A stretch of 5,066 nt of DNA from 66-474 sp035547895 (GCA_035547895.1 DASZTT010000217.1:1-5066); one strand, 5' to 3'. Positions 1-5,066 are shown, counted from the stretch's first letter. Numbers and translations are program-made. The notes: a model not told the origin generated them from the sequence alone.

Positions 1-271
1 GCGAACGCGGCACGTAGAACGATTTCACGCCGCAGCGTTTGCAGAACAGGTGCCGTGCCACGCCGGTGTTGAAGCGGTATTCGGTCAATTCACCCGCCCC
101 GCTGACCAGACGGAACCGCGAGGCGGGCACGATCAGGTGGATGTAGCCCGTCATCCTGCAGATCGAGCAGGTGCATGCCTGCACCGGCGGCCGCGGCGCG
201 GCATCGATTTCAAAGCGGACCCTGCCGCAATGGCAGCCGCCGGCACGCACGATCAAACCCGCGTTCGTCAC
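1..271 (-). CDS. GFA/CENP-V family zinc-binding protein, N-terminal part (cut by window edge)
   Basis: The visible 90 residues carry the cysteine pattern of the GFA family (named for glutathione-dependent formaldehyde-activating enzyme, related to CENP-V). There is a GGCHCG motif with C13 and C15, then C33, C35 and C38 in ACTCSICRMTG, then C77 and C80 in FCKRCGVKSFY, ending in YVPRS. In family members of known structure these seven cysteines hold zinc ions. Most members are small cytoplasmic proteins of about 110-140 residues whose real substrate is unknown, so formaldehyde/glutathione chemistry should not be assumed. The start is a GTG at 271-269, chosen because a GGAGGG sequence lies six bases upstream and the conserved GGCHCG motif follows at the usual distance. 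The C-terminus lies beyond position 1. The gene is transcribed divergently from the DUF885 gene. The family call is firm; the function is not known. Confidence 0.9.
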   Translation of the reverse strand, partial: MTNAGLIVRAGGCHCGRVRFEIDAAPRPPVQACTCSICRMTGYIHLIVPASRFRLVSGAGELTEYRFNTGVARHLFCKRCGVKSFYVPRS

Positions 272-277
272 TCGCAA

Positions 278-283
278 CCCTCC
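278..283 (-). promoter_or_regulatory. Ribosome binding site deciding the GTG start of the GFA gene
   Basis: Read on the minus strand this is GGAGGG, followed by six bases and then GTG at 271-269. No ATG occurs in frame nearby, so this site is the main reason for choosing the GTG start. Confidence 0.75.
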
Positions 284-297
284 GAAACGAGGCTTCG

Positions 298-303
298 ATT
301 GTA
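298..303 (-). promoter_or_regulatory. Candidate -10 element for the GFA gene
   Basis: On the minus strand the hexamer is TACAAT, five of six matches to the sigma-70 -10 consensus. It would start transcription near 291, giving a leader of about 20 bases that just holds the ribosome binding site. I see no good -35 hexamer at 16-18 bases spacing, where the sequence is very G/C-rich and includes a 10-bp palindrome at 312-321. The call rests on the -10 match and position only. Confidence 0.4.
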
Positions 304-360
304 GGCCGCCGCGCCCGGGCGTGCGGCTGACTTCCGGCATATCCCGCGGTGCAGCCGCCG

Positions 361-369
361 TGCTAGCGT
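361..369 (+). promoter_or_regulatory. Candidate extended -10 promoter element for the DUF885 gene
   Basis: The sequence TGCTAGCGT has the TGn extension followed by TAGCGT, which keeps the first, second and last bases of the -10 consensus. Transcription would start near 376, about 20 bases before the ATG at 397. No recognisable -35 lies 16-18 bases upstream, which is tolerable for extended -10 promoters. This is a weak, position-based prediction. Confidence 0.3.
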
Positions 370-396
370 GCTCGCGTCACCACGGGAGAGTCCGCC

Positions 397-2211
397 ATGA
401 GCCAACGCATCCTCGCCACCATTGCGGCGTTCGCCTTGTCTGCACCCCTGGCGGTCGCCGCACCGCCACCCTCGGCCAAACCGGATTTGCGTCCCGACAG
501 TGCGCCCGTGCCGCCGCCGGCCTGGGTGGTACAGAGCAATCGCTACGCGCAGGTGCTGCTGAAGCCGATGGCCGAATTCAATCCGGAATTCGCCTCGCAA
601 TTCGGGCTGCCGGGTTACGACGACAAGGTCGTCGACCTGAAGCCGAACGTGGACCAGCGTTCGCGCGAAGCGCTGACCCAGGCGCGCGACACGCTGAAGG
701 CGGATCTTGCGAAGACCACCGATGCAAATGTCCGCGAAGACCTGGAGATCATGATCGACGCGGCCAGCCGCTTCATCGAGAGCAGCAAGCTGCAGGACCA
801 GTACATGCTGCCCTACACCGACGTCGGCCAGACGATCTTCCAGGGCGAATTCGTCCTGTTGCAGGACCAGGTCGCGCCGGCACGCCGTCCGCATGCGCTG
901 GCACGCTTGAAGTGCTACGTCGGCATGGCGCCCGGCTGCACGCCGGTCACGAAAGAGGCCGAGGCCCTGTTCGAGGCCAAGGCCGCCAACAAGAAACTGC
1001 TGGGACCGTACAAGGCCGAGGTGGAACAGAACCTCGCCAACACCGCACGCTACGTCGATGGCATCCGCAAGCTCTATGCGAAATACAAGATCGATGGCGC
1101 CGGCCCCGCGCTGGACGCACTGCAGAAGCAACTGGGCGACTACAGCGCGTGGGTGAAATCCACCGTGATGCCTCGCGCGCGCAATGACGCGCGCCTGCCC
1201 GAGCCGATCTACGCGGACAATTTGAAGAACGTCGGCATCGACGTTTCGCCGCAGGAACTGATCAGGCAGGCCGAACAGTCGTTCATGGAAATCCAGTCGG
1301 AGATGCAAACGCTGGCGCCGTACGTCGCCAAGGCGGAAGGATTTGCGCCGACCACCGACTACCGCCCCGTCATCAAGGATCTGAAAAAACAGCAGCTCGA
1401 CCGCAGCAACATCGAGCCGTACTACCAGACGGTCATCGACAAGATCGAGGCGATCATCCGCGACCAGCACATCGTCACGCTGCCCAAGCGCAAGATGATC
1501 ATGCGCCTCGCGTCGGAAGCCGAGAGCGCCGCGCAACCCGCGCCGCACATGGATCCGCCGCCGCTGATCAACAACCACGGCGAGCGCGGCAGCTTCGTGC
1601 TGCCGCTCGGCAACCCGCCGTCGGGCAACGGCAAGAACGAGGCGTACGACGACTTCACCTGCGAGGCCTGCGCCTGGACGCTGACCGCGCACGAAGGCCG
1701 CCCTGGCCACGAGCTGCAGTTCTCCGCGATGGTCGAGCACGGGGTATCGCTCGCCCGTTCGCTGTTCGCGTTCAACAGCGTGAACGTCGAAGGCTGGGCA
1801 CTGTACGCGGAATGGATGATGGTGCCCTACGAGCCCGCGGGCGGACAGATGATCGCGCTGCAACTGCGCCTGCTGCGCGCCGCGCGGGCGTTCCTCGATC
1901 CGATGCTCAACCTGGGCCTGATCGACCGCCAGCGTGCGCATGACATCCTGGTCAACGACGTCGGCATTTCCGAAGCCTTCGCGCGCGAGGAACTCGATCG
2001 CTTCATGTTCCGCTCGCCGGGCCAGGCCACCGCGTACTTCTACGGCTACTCGCGGATCCTGCAACTGCGCGCGCGCACCGAAATCGCACTGGGCAGCAAG
2101 TTCAACCTGCAACAGTTCAACGATTTCATCCTGTCGCAGGGCCTGCTGCCGCCGGATCAGCTTGCGGAAGCGGTCGACAAGCAGTTCATCCCTGCGCACC
2201 AGGCGCGCTGA
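397..2211 (+). CDS. Exported DUF885 family protein, putative zinc metallopeptidase
   Basis: This 604-residue protein has the length and motifs of DUF885 proteins, which are widespread, mostly uncharacterised and thought to be gluzincin-like zinc metallopeptidases. Residues 1-21 form a classic Sec signal peptide (short basic start, hydrophobic core, AVA before the cut at about A21/A22), so the product should act in the periplasm or outside the cell. The probable active site is HEGRPGHELQ, with H432, E433 and H438, followed by EGWALYAE, with E465 as the likely third metal ligand. The C-terminal YFYGYSRILQLR segment (about residues 548-559) is also typical. Four cysteines, C173, C181, C422 and C425, could form disulfides after export. 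The ATG at 397 is supported by GGGAGAG six bases upstream and by the signal peptide. The gene appears to stand alone, divergent from the GFA gene and convergent with the deacetylase. The substrate is unknown, and peptidase activity is inferred from the motif. Confidence 0.93.
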   Translation: MSQRILATIAAFALSAPLAVAAPPPSAKPDLRPDSAPVPPPAWVVQSNRYAQVLLKPMAEFNPEFASQFGLPGYDDKVVDLKPNVDQRSREALTQARDTLKADLAKTTDANVREDLEIMIDAASRFIESSKLQDQYMLPYTDVGQTIFQGEFVLLQDQVAPARRPHALARLKCYVGMAPGCTPVTKEAEALFEAKAANKKLLGPYKAEVEQNLANTARYVDGIRKLYAKYKIDGAGPALDALQKQLGDYSAWVKSTVMPRARNDARLPEPIYADNLKNVGIDVSPQELIRQAEQSFMEIQSEMQTLAPYVAKAEGFAPTTDYRPVIKDLKKQQLDRSNIEPYYQTVIDKIEAIIRDQHIVTLPKRKMIMRLASEAESAAQPAPHMDPPPLINNHGERGSFVLPLGNPPSGNGKNEAYDDFTCEACAWTLTAHEGRPGHELQFSAMVEHGVSLARSLFAFNSVNVEGWALYAEWMMVPYEPAGGQMIALQLRLLRAARAFLDPMLNLGLIDRQRAHDILVNDVGISEAFAREELDRFMFRSPGQATAYFYGYSRILQLRARTEIALGSKFNLQQFNDFILSQGLLPPDQLAEAVDKQFIPAHQAR

Positions 2212-2216
2212 AACAC

Positions 2217-2250
2217 GCAGCGTAGGCGAGGCAACCCTCGCCTACGCTGC
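2217..2250. terminator. Perfect hairpin between convergent genes, likely bidirectional terminator
   Basis: A 14-base arm at 2217-2230 pairs perfectly with 2237-2250 around a six-base loop (GCAACC). It begins five bases after the DUF885 stop codon, and its right arm contains the stop and last codons of the convergent deacetylase gene. Neither side has a strong T-tract: the minus-strand transcript continues GTGTTTCA after the stem and the plus-strand transcript continues CTTGCG. Position and stem strength argue for a shared transcription end, possibly also protecting mRNA 3' ends. The missing U-run makes intrinsic termination less certain. Confidence 0.65.
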
Positions 2251-2976
2251 CTTGCGCCCGCGCACGTCCTCGAGCGGCGTGAACACGCGCAGCGCGAATT
2301 TCGCCAGCGAATCGACGTGGTCGATGGCAACGCGCGGCAGCATGAAGAGGTCCATGCCGGGTCGTGCACGGCCGCGCCTGACCGTGGGCGAGGCCGCGTA
2401 GCCTGCATCGCGGGCGGCGCGCGCCACCCGCGCATCGGCGTCGCCGAAGGGATAGCAGAACTGCGGAACCCCGAAGCCGAGCAGGCTTTCGAGTTCGGCC
2501 TTGCCGCCGGCGACTTCGTCGTGCAACCGCGCGTCATCGCACTGCGTCAGGTGCGGATGGTTGCGGGTGTGCGCGCCGATCTCCATCCCGCCCTCGCGCC
2601 ACGCGTGCAACTGGCCGATGGTCATCATCGGCTTCTTCACGCCGAGTTTTGCGGTGTCCCACAGATTGTGCTTGCCGATGCAGCCGTTGACGACGTAGCA
2701 GGTTGCACCGAAGCCGTGCCGTTGCAGAACCGGCATCGCGTTTTCGAGGTTGTCGAGATAGCCGTCGTCGAAGGTGATGGCGGCGACGCGTCCGTGTTTC
2801 TCGCCGCGCAGGTACGGCATCGCCTCGCTCATCGAAACGCCACGCCATCCCATGCGATCCAGCAAGCCCATCTGTGCGGCAAACGCAGCAGGCGTGACGT
2901 ACAGGCAGCGGCCGTCCGGATGCAGCGCCTCGGGCACTTCGGCCACGTTGTGGTACATCAGGATCGGAATCGCCAT
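2242..2976 (-). CDS. Polysaccharide deacetylase family protein (CE4 / NodB homology domain)
   Basis: CE4 enzymes remove acetyl groups from N-acetylated or O-acetylated glycans using a divalent metal. In this 244-residue protein, PILMYHN opens the fold near residues 4-10. TFDDGY gives D70 (catalytic base) and D71 (metal ligand), HTRNH gives the metal ligands H136 and H140, and FCYPFGD at about 173-179 replaces the usual RxPYG motif, as in many IcaB/PgaB-like members. All key residues are present, so activity is likely. The glycan is not identifiable. An ATG nine codons upstream (3003) would give 253 residues, but it has no ribosome binding site, while GAGG lies seven bases before the ATG at 2976 and the family motif begins right after it. 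With this start there is no signal peptide, suggesting a cytoplasmic enzyme or an unusual export route. The gene is last in a minus-strand run, 43 bases after the small exported protein gene. Confidence 0.9.
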   Translation of the reverse strand: MAIPILMYHNVAEVPEALHPDGRCLYVTPAAFAAQMGLLDRMGWRGVSMSEAMPYLRGEKHGRVAAITFDDGYLDNLENAMPVLQRHGFGATCYVVNGCIGKHNLWDTAKLGVKKPMMTIGQLHAWREGGMEIGAHTRNHPHLTQCDDARLHDEVAGGKAELESLLGFGVPQFCYPFGDADARVARAARDAGYAASPTVRRGRARPGMDLFMLPRVAIDHVDSLAKFALRVFTPLEDVRGRKAA

Positions 2977-3005
2977 GCCGCCCCCTCTTCCCGGAAGCGG
3001 CATGG
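2973..3005 (-). promoter_or_regulatory. Inverted repeat enclosing the deacetylase ribosome binding site and start codon
   Basis: CCATGCCGC at 2973-2981 is the exact reverse complement of 2997-3005, separated by 15 bases. In the mRNA the nine-base-pair stem would bury the start ATG at 2976 in its 3' arm. The purine-rich ribosome binding site (AGAGGGG) would sit in the loop, and the rejected upstream ATG at 3003 lies in the 5' arm. The geometry could limit translation initiation. Function is inferred; the pairing itself is seen directly. A repeat of this size can occur by chance in G/C-rich DNA. Confidence 0.4.
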
Positions 3006-3019
3006 TAGCGCACAGGCAA

Positions 3020-3463
3020 TTACCTGCTGATGGTGAACTTCCCGAAATCGACGCCCAGGTTCCAGCCCGTCCCGGTGCCGCTCAACGCCAGCGAGACATT
3101 GCCCTTGGTCATCACAGTGCCGTTGGCCGAGGCCGCGGCGCCGGCATGCGCGCCGCCGGTCGCGTAGGTTCCGAGGATCTCGTCGATGTGGAAGATGCCG
3201 GAGAACTTGCCGACGCCCTCGATATTCTGCTTGCCGAAGGTCAGGCCGCCGCCCTTGCTGCGAAGGTGGACGCGCATGTGCTCGCCATTGCTGCAGGTGA
3301 CGTCGCCGCTGCCGCTGGCGGTCTTGTAGAACGCGGACCAGCCGTGGATCTCGAAGTGCATCCTGCAGCTGATTTCCCCGCCGGCGGCATGCGCAGTGCC
3401 GGCGTACAGGAGCGGTGCGCCGGCGAGCAGCGCGGCAAGGGCAACGTTGCGTGCGAGAGGCAT
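3020..3463 (-). CDS. Small exported protein of unknown function, possibly DUF992-like
   Basis: I do not recognise this 147-residue protein with certainty. Residues 1-26 form a clear Sec signal peptide (MPLARN start, a leucine/alanine core and an AHA cleavage site before A27), leaving a mature protein of about 121 residues for the periplasm or exterior. The mature part has no obvious membrane segment and is rich in glycine, serine, threonine and alternating hydrophobics, suggesting a beta-rich fold. Two cysteines, C33 and C57, could form one disulfide. The end of the protein (ILGTYATGGAHAGAAASANG, then the closing LGVDFGKF region) is loosely reminiscent of DUF992-type secreted proteins, but this is from memory. 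The ATG at 3463 is preferred over one at 3517 because AAGGAGA lies five bases upstream and the signal peptide then starts cleanly. It lies 108 bases after the kinase gene and 43 bases before the deacetylase, so it may be cotranscribed with both. Confidence 0.75.
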   Translation of the reverse strand: MPLARNVALAALLAGAPLLYAGTAHAAGGEISCRMHFEIHGWSAFYKTASGSGDVTCSNGEHMRVHLRSKGGGLTFGKQNIEGVGKFSGIFHIDEILGTYATGGAHAGAAASANGTVMTKGNVSLALSGTGTGWNLGVDFGKFTISR

Positions 3464-3468
3464 GATGG

Positions 3469-3475
3469 TCTCCTT
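3469..3475 (-). promoter_or_regulatory. Strong ribosome binding site of the small exported protein
   Basis: Read on the minus strand this is AAGGAGA, five bases before the ATG at 3463. It is the best Shine-Dalgarno match in the window and decides the start against the longer reading frame beginning at 3517. Confidence 0.8.
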
Positions 3476-3571
3476 TGGAAGGTGGTCGGGTACCGCGGAG
3501 ATCATTGTTGCCTGCAATCCTGAACAGCGCCAGATGTATTCGCGAAATTCCAGGGGCGGCGGCGTGACGCG

Positions 3572-4510
3572 TCAGGCCATGGCATTGCCGAAGTGACGCT
3601 TGTACCCGGCCGCGAATTCGTCCGTGCTGAAGCGGTGGTTCTGGGTGCCTGGATGGGCGATCTTCAACGCACCCATCAGGGATGCGATCCGGCCGGTGGT
3701 GGGCCAGTCGAAGCCTTGCAGCAGGCCGTGCAGCAGGCCGGCGCGGTACGCGTCGCCGCAGCCGGTGGGATCGACGATCGCATCCGGCTTCGCCGCCGGA
3801 ATCTGGTGCGTCACCCCGTCCGCGTGGATCACCGATCCGTCGGCACCGTGGGTAATGATGTACGCCTTGGCCCGCTTGGCGATCTCCGCCTCGGACCAGC
3901 CGGTGCGCTCGGACAGCAGGCTGGCTTCGTAGCTGTTCACGGCCACGTAGTCGGCCTGTTCGATGAAGGCGCGGAACTCCTCGCCCGAGAACAGCGGCAT
4001 GGCCTGGCCCGGGTCGAAGATGAAAGGAATGCCCTTGGCGGCGAATTCGGCGGCGTGCTGCAGCATGCCGTCGCGGCCGTCGGGCGCCACGATACCGATC
4101 GCGGCGCCGGCGACCGCGGCAACGCGATTCAACTGGCTCTGCATCATGGCGCCAGGGTGGAAGGCGGTGATCTGGTTGTTGTCCTGGTCGGTGGTGATGA
4201 AAGCCTGCGCGGTGAAGGTGCCGGGCACCTCCCTCACCTGGTCGAGGCGGATGCCGAGCCCTTCGAACCACGCGCGGTACGGCGCGAAATCCTGCCCCAC
4301 CGTGGCCATCGGGATCGGCTCGCCGCCCAGCAGCTTCAGGTTGTAGGCGATGTTGCCGGCACAGCCGCCGAACTCGCGGCGCATCCGCGGCACCAGGAAG
4401 GACACGTTCAACATGTGCACCTTGTCCGGCAGGATGTGGTTCTTGAAGCGGTCCTCGAACACCATGATGGTGTCGTAGGCCATGGAGCCGCAGATCAGGG
4501 CAGCGGGCAT
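3572..4510 (-). CDS. PfkB-family carbohydrate/nucleoside kinase, probably adenosine kinase-like
   Basis: This 312-residue cytoplasmic enzyme belongs to the ribokinase/PfkB superfamily, which transfers the ATP gamma-phosphate to a sugar or nucleoside hydroxyl. The first family signature is GGCAGNIAYNLKLLGG at 48-63. VNSYEA holds N192 and E195, ITHGADG lies near 219-225, and DPTGCGD at 247-253 supplies the anion hole and the catalytic base D253. The segment ITTDQDNNQITAFHPGAM resembles bacterial proteins annotated as adenosine kinases, so AMP formation from adenosine is the best guess. Ribokinase or another nucleoside kinase remains possible. The ATG at 4510 is chosen over one at 4615 because GAGGA lies six bases upstream and the kinase fold begins right there; the extra 35 residues are arginine-rich and featureless. 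The gene is divergent from mreB and first in a minus-strand run with the exported protein and deacetylase genes. Confidence 0.92.
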   Translation of the reverse strand: MPAALICGSMAYDTIMVFEDRFKNHILPDKVHMLNVSFLVPRMRREFGGCAGNIAYNLKLLGGEPIPMATVGQDFAPYRAWFEGLGIRLDQVREVPGTFTAQAFITTDQDNNQITAFHPGAMMQSQLNRVAAVAGAAIGIVAPDGRDGMLQHAAEFAAKGIPFIFDPGQAMPLFSGEEFRAFIEQADYVAVNSYEASLLSERTGWSEAEIAKRAKAYIITHGADGSVIHADGVTHQIPAAKPDAIVDPTGCGDAYRAGLLHGLLQGFDWPTTGRIASLMGALKIAHPGTQNHRFSTDEFAAGYKRHFGNAMA

Positions 4511-4516
4511 CGTCCT

Positions 4517-4521
4517 TCCTC
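4517..4521 (-). promoter_or_regulatory. Ribosome binding site deciding the kinase start
   Basis: On the minus strand this is GAGGA, six bases before the ATG at 4510. It supports the 312-residue protein over the 347-residue alternative from 4615. Confidence 0.7.
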
Positions 4522-4532
4522 GGTTGCGGGAC

Positions 4533-4547
4533 ACGATCGCCGATCGT
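4533..4547. repeat. 15-bp palindrome at the kinase promoter
   Basis: ACGATCG at 4533-4539 and CGATCGT at 4541-4547 are perfect reverse complements around one central base. The element overlaps the predicted -10 and transcription start of the kinase gene, so it could be an operator. It is short enough to arise by chance in a few kilobases. Confidence 0.4.
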
Positions 4548-4571
4548 AGCGGTTGCGCCGCGCGCTGACGA
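4543..4571 (-). promoter_or_regulatory. Candidate sigma-70 promoter of the kinase gene run
   Basis: On the minus strand a TCGTCA hexamer (4571-4566, four of six to the -35 consensus) is followed after 17 bases by TACGAT (4548-4543, four of six to the -10 consensus). Transcription would start near 4536, leaving a leader of about 25 bases that contains the ribosome binding site. A 15-bp palindrome at 4533-4547 covers most of the -10 and the predicted start, a position where a repressor could act. It is predicted by eye only. Confidence 0.35.
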
Positions 4572-4622
4572 GCCGGCGGCCGGAAAACCGCGCTCCGCCG
4601 GTGTTTTGCCAGCATTTCATCC

Positions 4623-4651
4623 TTGCGCCCGGGCGCGACGCTAACTAGACT
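4623..4651 (+). promoter_or_regulatory. Candidate sigma-70 promoter of mreB
   Basis: TTGCGC at 4623-4628 (three of six to the -35 consensus, with the important TTG) and TAGACT at 4646-4651 (four of six to the -10 consensus) are separated by exactly 17 bases. Transcription would begin near 4658, giving a leader of about 50 bases to the ATG at 4708. A 12-bp palindrome (GCGCCCGGGCGC, 4625-4636) overlaps the -35 and the spacer. Confidence 0.4.
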
Positions 4652-4707
4652 GGCGCGTTCGCTCTCGACCCGCCTGTCGCCCAGGCCCGCACCCTGCCGG
4701 TTCGCGC

Positions 4708-5066
4708 ATGTTCAAACTGTTCCGCGGCATCTTTTCCAACGATATTTCCATCGACCTCGGTACCGCGAACACGCTGATCTACGTGCGCGACCAGGGCATC
4801 GTGCTCAATGAACCCTCGGTCGTCGCGATCCGCCAGGACCGCGGCCCCGGCGGCCCCCGCGCGGTCGCGGCAGTCGGCAACGACGCCAAGATGATGCTGG
4901 GCCGCACGCCCGGCAACATCGTCACGGTGCGGCCGATGAAGGACGGCGTGATCGCCGACTTCACCATGACCGAGGCGATGCTGCAGCACTTCATCAAGCA
5001 GGTGCACAAGAACCGCTTCCTGCGGCCCAGCCCGCGCGTGCTGGTGTGCGTGCCGTGCGGCTCGAC
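4708..5066 (+). CDS. mreB: Rod shape-determining protein MreB, N-terminal part (cut by window edge)
   Basis: MreB is the bacterial actin homologue. It forms ATP-dependent filaments under the inner membrane and guides the elongation-phase peptidoglycan machinery, so it controls rod shape. The visible 119 codons begin MFKLFRGIFSNDISIDLGTA, matching the amphipathic membrane-binding N-terminal helix and the first phosphate-binding motif (D16-LGTANT). They continue with QGIVLNEPSVVAIRQDR, LGRTPGNI, RPMKDGVIADF and PSPRVLVCVPCGS, all characteristic of proteobacterial MreB. About two thirds of the protein (family length near 345 residues) lies past the window end, where mreC and mreD usually follow. 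The start matches the universal MreB N-terminus, yet no purine-rich ribosome binding site precedes it (CTGCCGGTTCGCGC), which is odd for an abundant protein. It is transcribed divergently from the PfkB-family kinase gene. Confidence 0.97.
   Translation, partial: MFKLFRGIFSNDISIDLGTANTLIYVRDQGIVLNEPSVVAIRQDRGPGGPRAVAAVGNDAKMMLGRTPGNIVTVRPMKDGVIADFTMTEAMLQHFIKQVHKNRFLRPSPRVLVCVPCGS

Noticed and set aside
171..1187. A 338-codon open frame on the plus strand at the GFA/DUF885 junction
   Set aside because: It overlaps a clear GFA N-terminus on the other strand and the DUF885 signal peptide region out of frame; arginine- and glycine-rich translation without motifs.
268..2199. A 643-codon open frame on the minus strand, antisense to the whole DUF885 gene
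   Set aside because: Its codons are exact reverse complements of the DUF885 codons, so it stays open simply because that gene uses no TTA, CTA or TCA codons, as expected at high G/C. The translation is low-complexity, rich in R, V, L and D, with no family resemblance.
2317..3030. A 237-codon open frame on the plus strand, antisense to the deacetylase
   Set aside because: Register-matched antisense shadow of a gene with intact CE4 motifs; no motifs of its own.
3464..3571. Possible separate promoter for the small exported protein gene
   Set aside because: The 108-base gap is slightly A/T-richer, with TACATC and AATGAT hexamers, but none pairs with a credible -35 at 16-18 bases; nothing specific can be supported.
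3565..3574. TGACGCGTCA palindrome spanning the kinase stop codon as a terminator
   Set aside because: The arms meet with no loop bases and there is no T-tract, so it cannot fold as a normal terminator; a 10-bp palindrome is expected by chance at this length.
2958..4271. A 437-codon open frame on the minus strand spanning parts of three genes
   Set aside because: It runs out of frame through the kinase, exported-protein and deacetylase genes and is dominated by arginine, histidine and alanine, a typical off-frame product at high G/C.
3593..4549. A 318-codon open frame on the plus strand, antisense to the kinase gene
   Set aside because: It is in the same codon register as the kinase on the other strand, so it has the same codon-bias explanation. 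The translation is H-, G- and V-rich and unlike any protein family I know.
4511..4615. 35-residue N-terminal extension of the kinase
   Set aside because: Arginine-rich and outside the kinase fold. A good ribosome binding site precedes the internal ATG at 4510, and the extension would contain the predicted promoter.

Overview
This is a high-GC chromosomal segment, probably from a gammaproteobacterium of the Lysobacterales/Xanthomonadales type (Lysobacter, Luteimonas and relatives). That placement is an inference. It rests on the strong G/C third-position bias, on an MreB N-terminus that looks gammaproteobacterial, and on the typical secreted DUF885 protein. I see no transposase, tRNA, rRNA, CRISPR array, phage gene or clear compositional break. 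The region looks like ordinary core or shell chromosome.

Layout, left to right. (1) Positions 1-271, minus strand: the N-terminal 90 codons of a GFA/CENP-V-family zinc protein, cut by the window edge. (2) A 125-bp divergent intergenic region carrying both promoters. (3) Positions 397-2211, plus strand: a complete exported DUF885 protein, a putative zinc metallopeptidase. (4) A perfect 14-bp-stem hairpin at 2217-2250, lying between two convergent genes and overlapping the end of the second. (5) A minus-strand run of three genes read from right to left: a PfkB-family (adenosine-kinase-like) sugar/nucleoside kinase (4510-3572), a small exported protein of unknown function (3463-3020) and a CE4 polysaccharide deacetylase without a signal peptide (2976-2242). 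(6) A 197-bp divergent intergenic region. (7) From 4708 to the window end, plus strand: the first 119 codons of mreB, the actin-like cell-shape protein.

The functional links are loose. MreB directs peptidoglycan synthesis and would normally be followed by mreC and mreD outside the window. The deacetylase and the exported small protein may act on cell-envelope glycans, but nothing in the sequence ties them to MreB. The kinase is probably a nucleoside salvage enzyme that shares only the divergent promoter region with mreB. Start codons of the kinase, the small exported protein and the deacetylase were moved downstream from the longest possible starts, because good Shine-Dalgarno sequences sit before internal ATGs.

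I did not find a convincing new multi-gene system. The points most worth a second look are an inverted repeat that would place the deacetylase start codon in a stem and its ribosome-binding site in the loop, the unrecognised exported protein, and small palindromes in the promoter regions.
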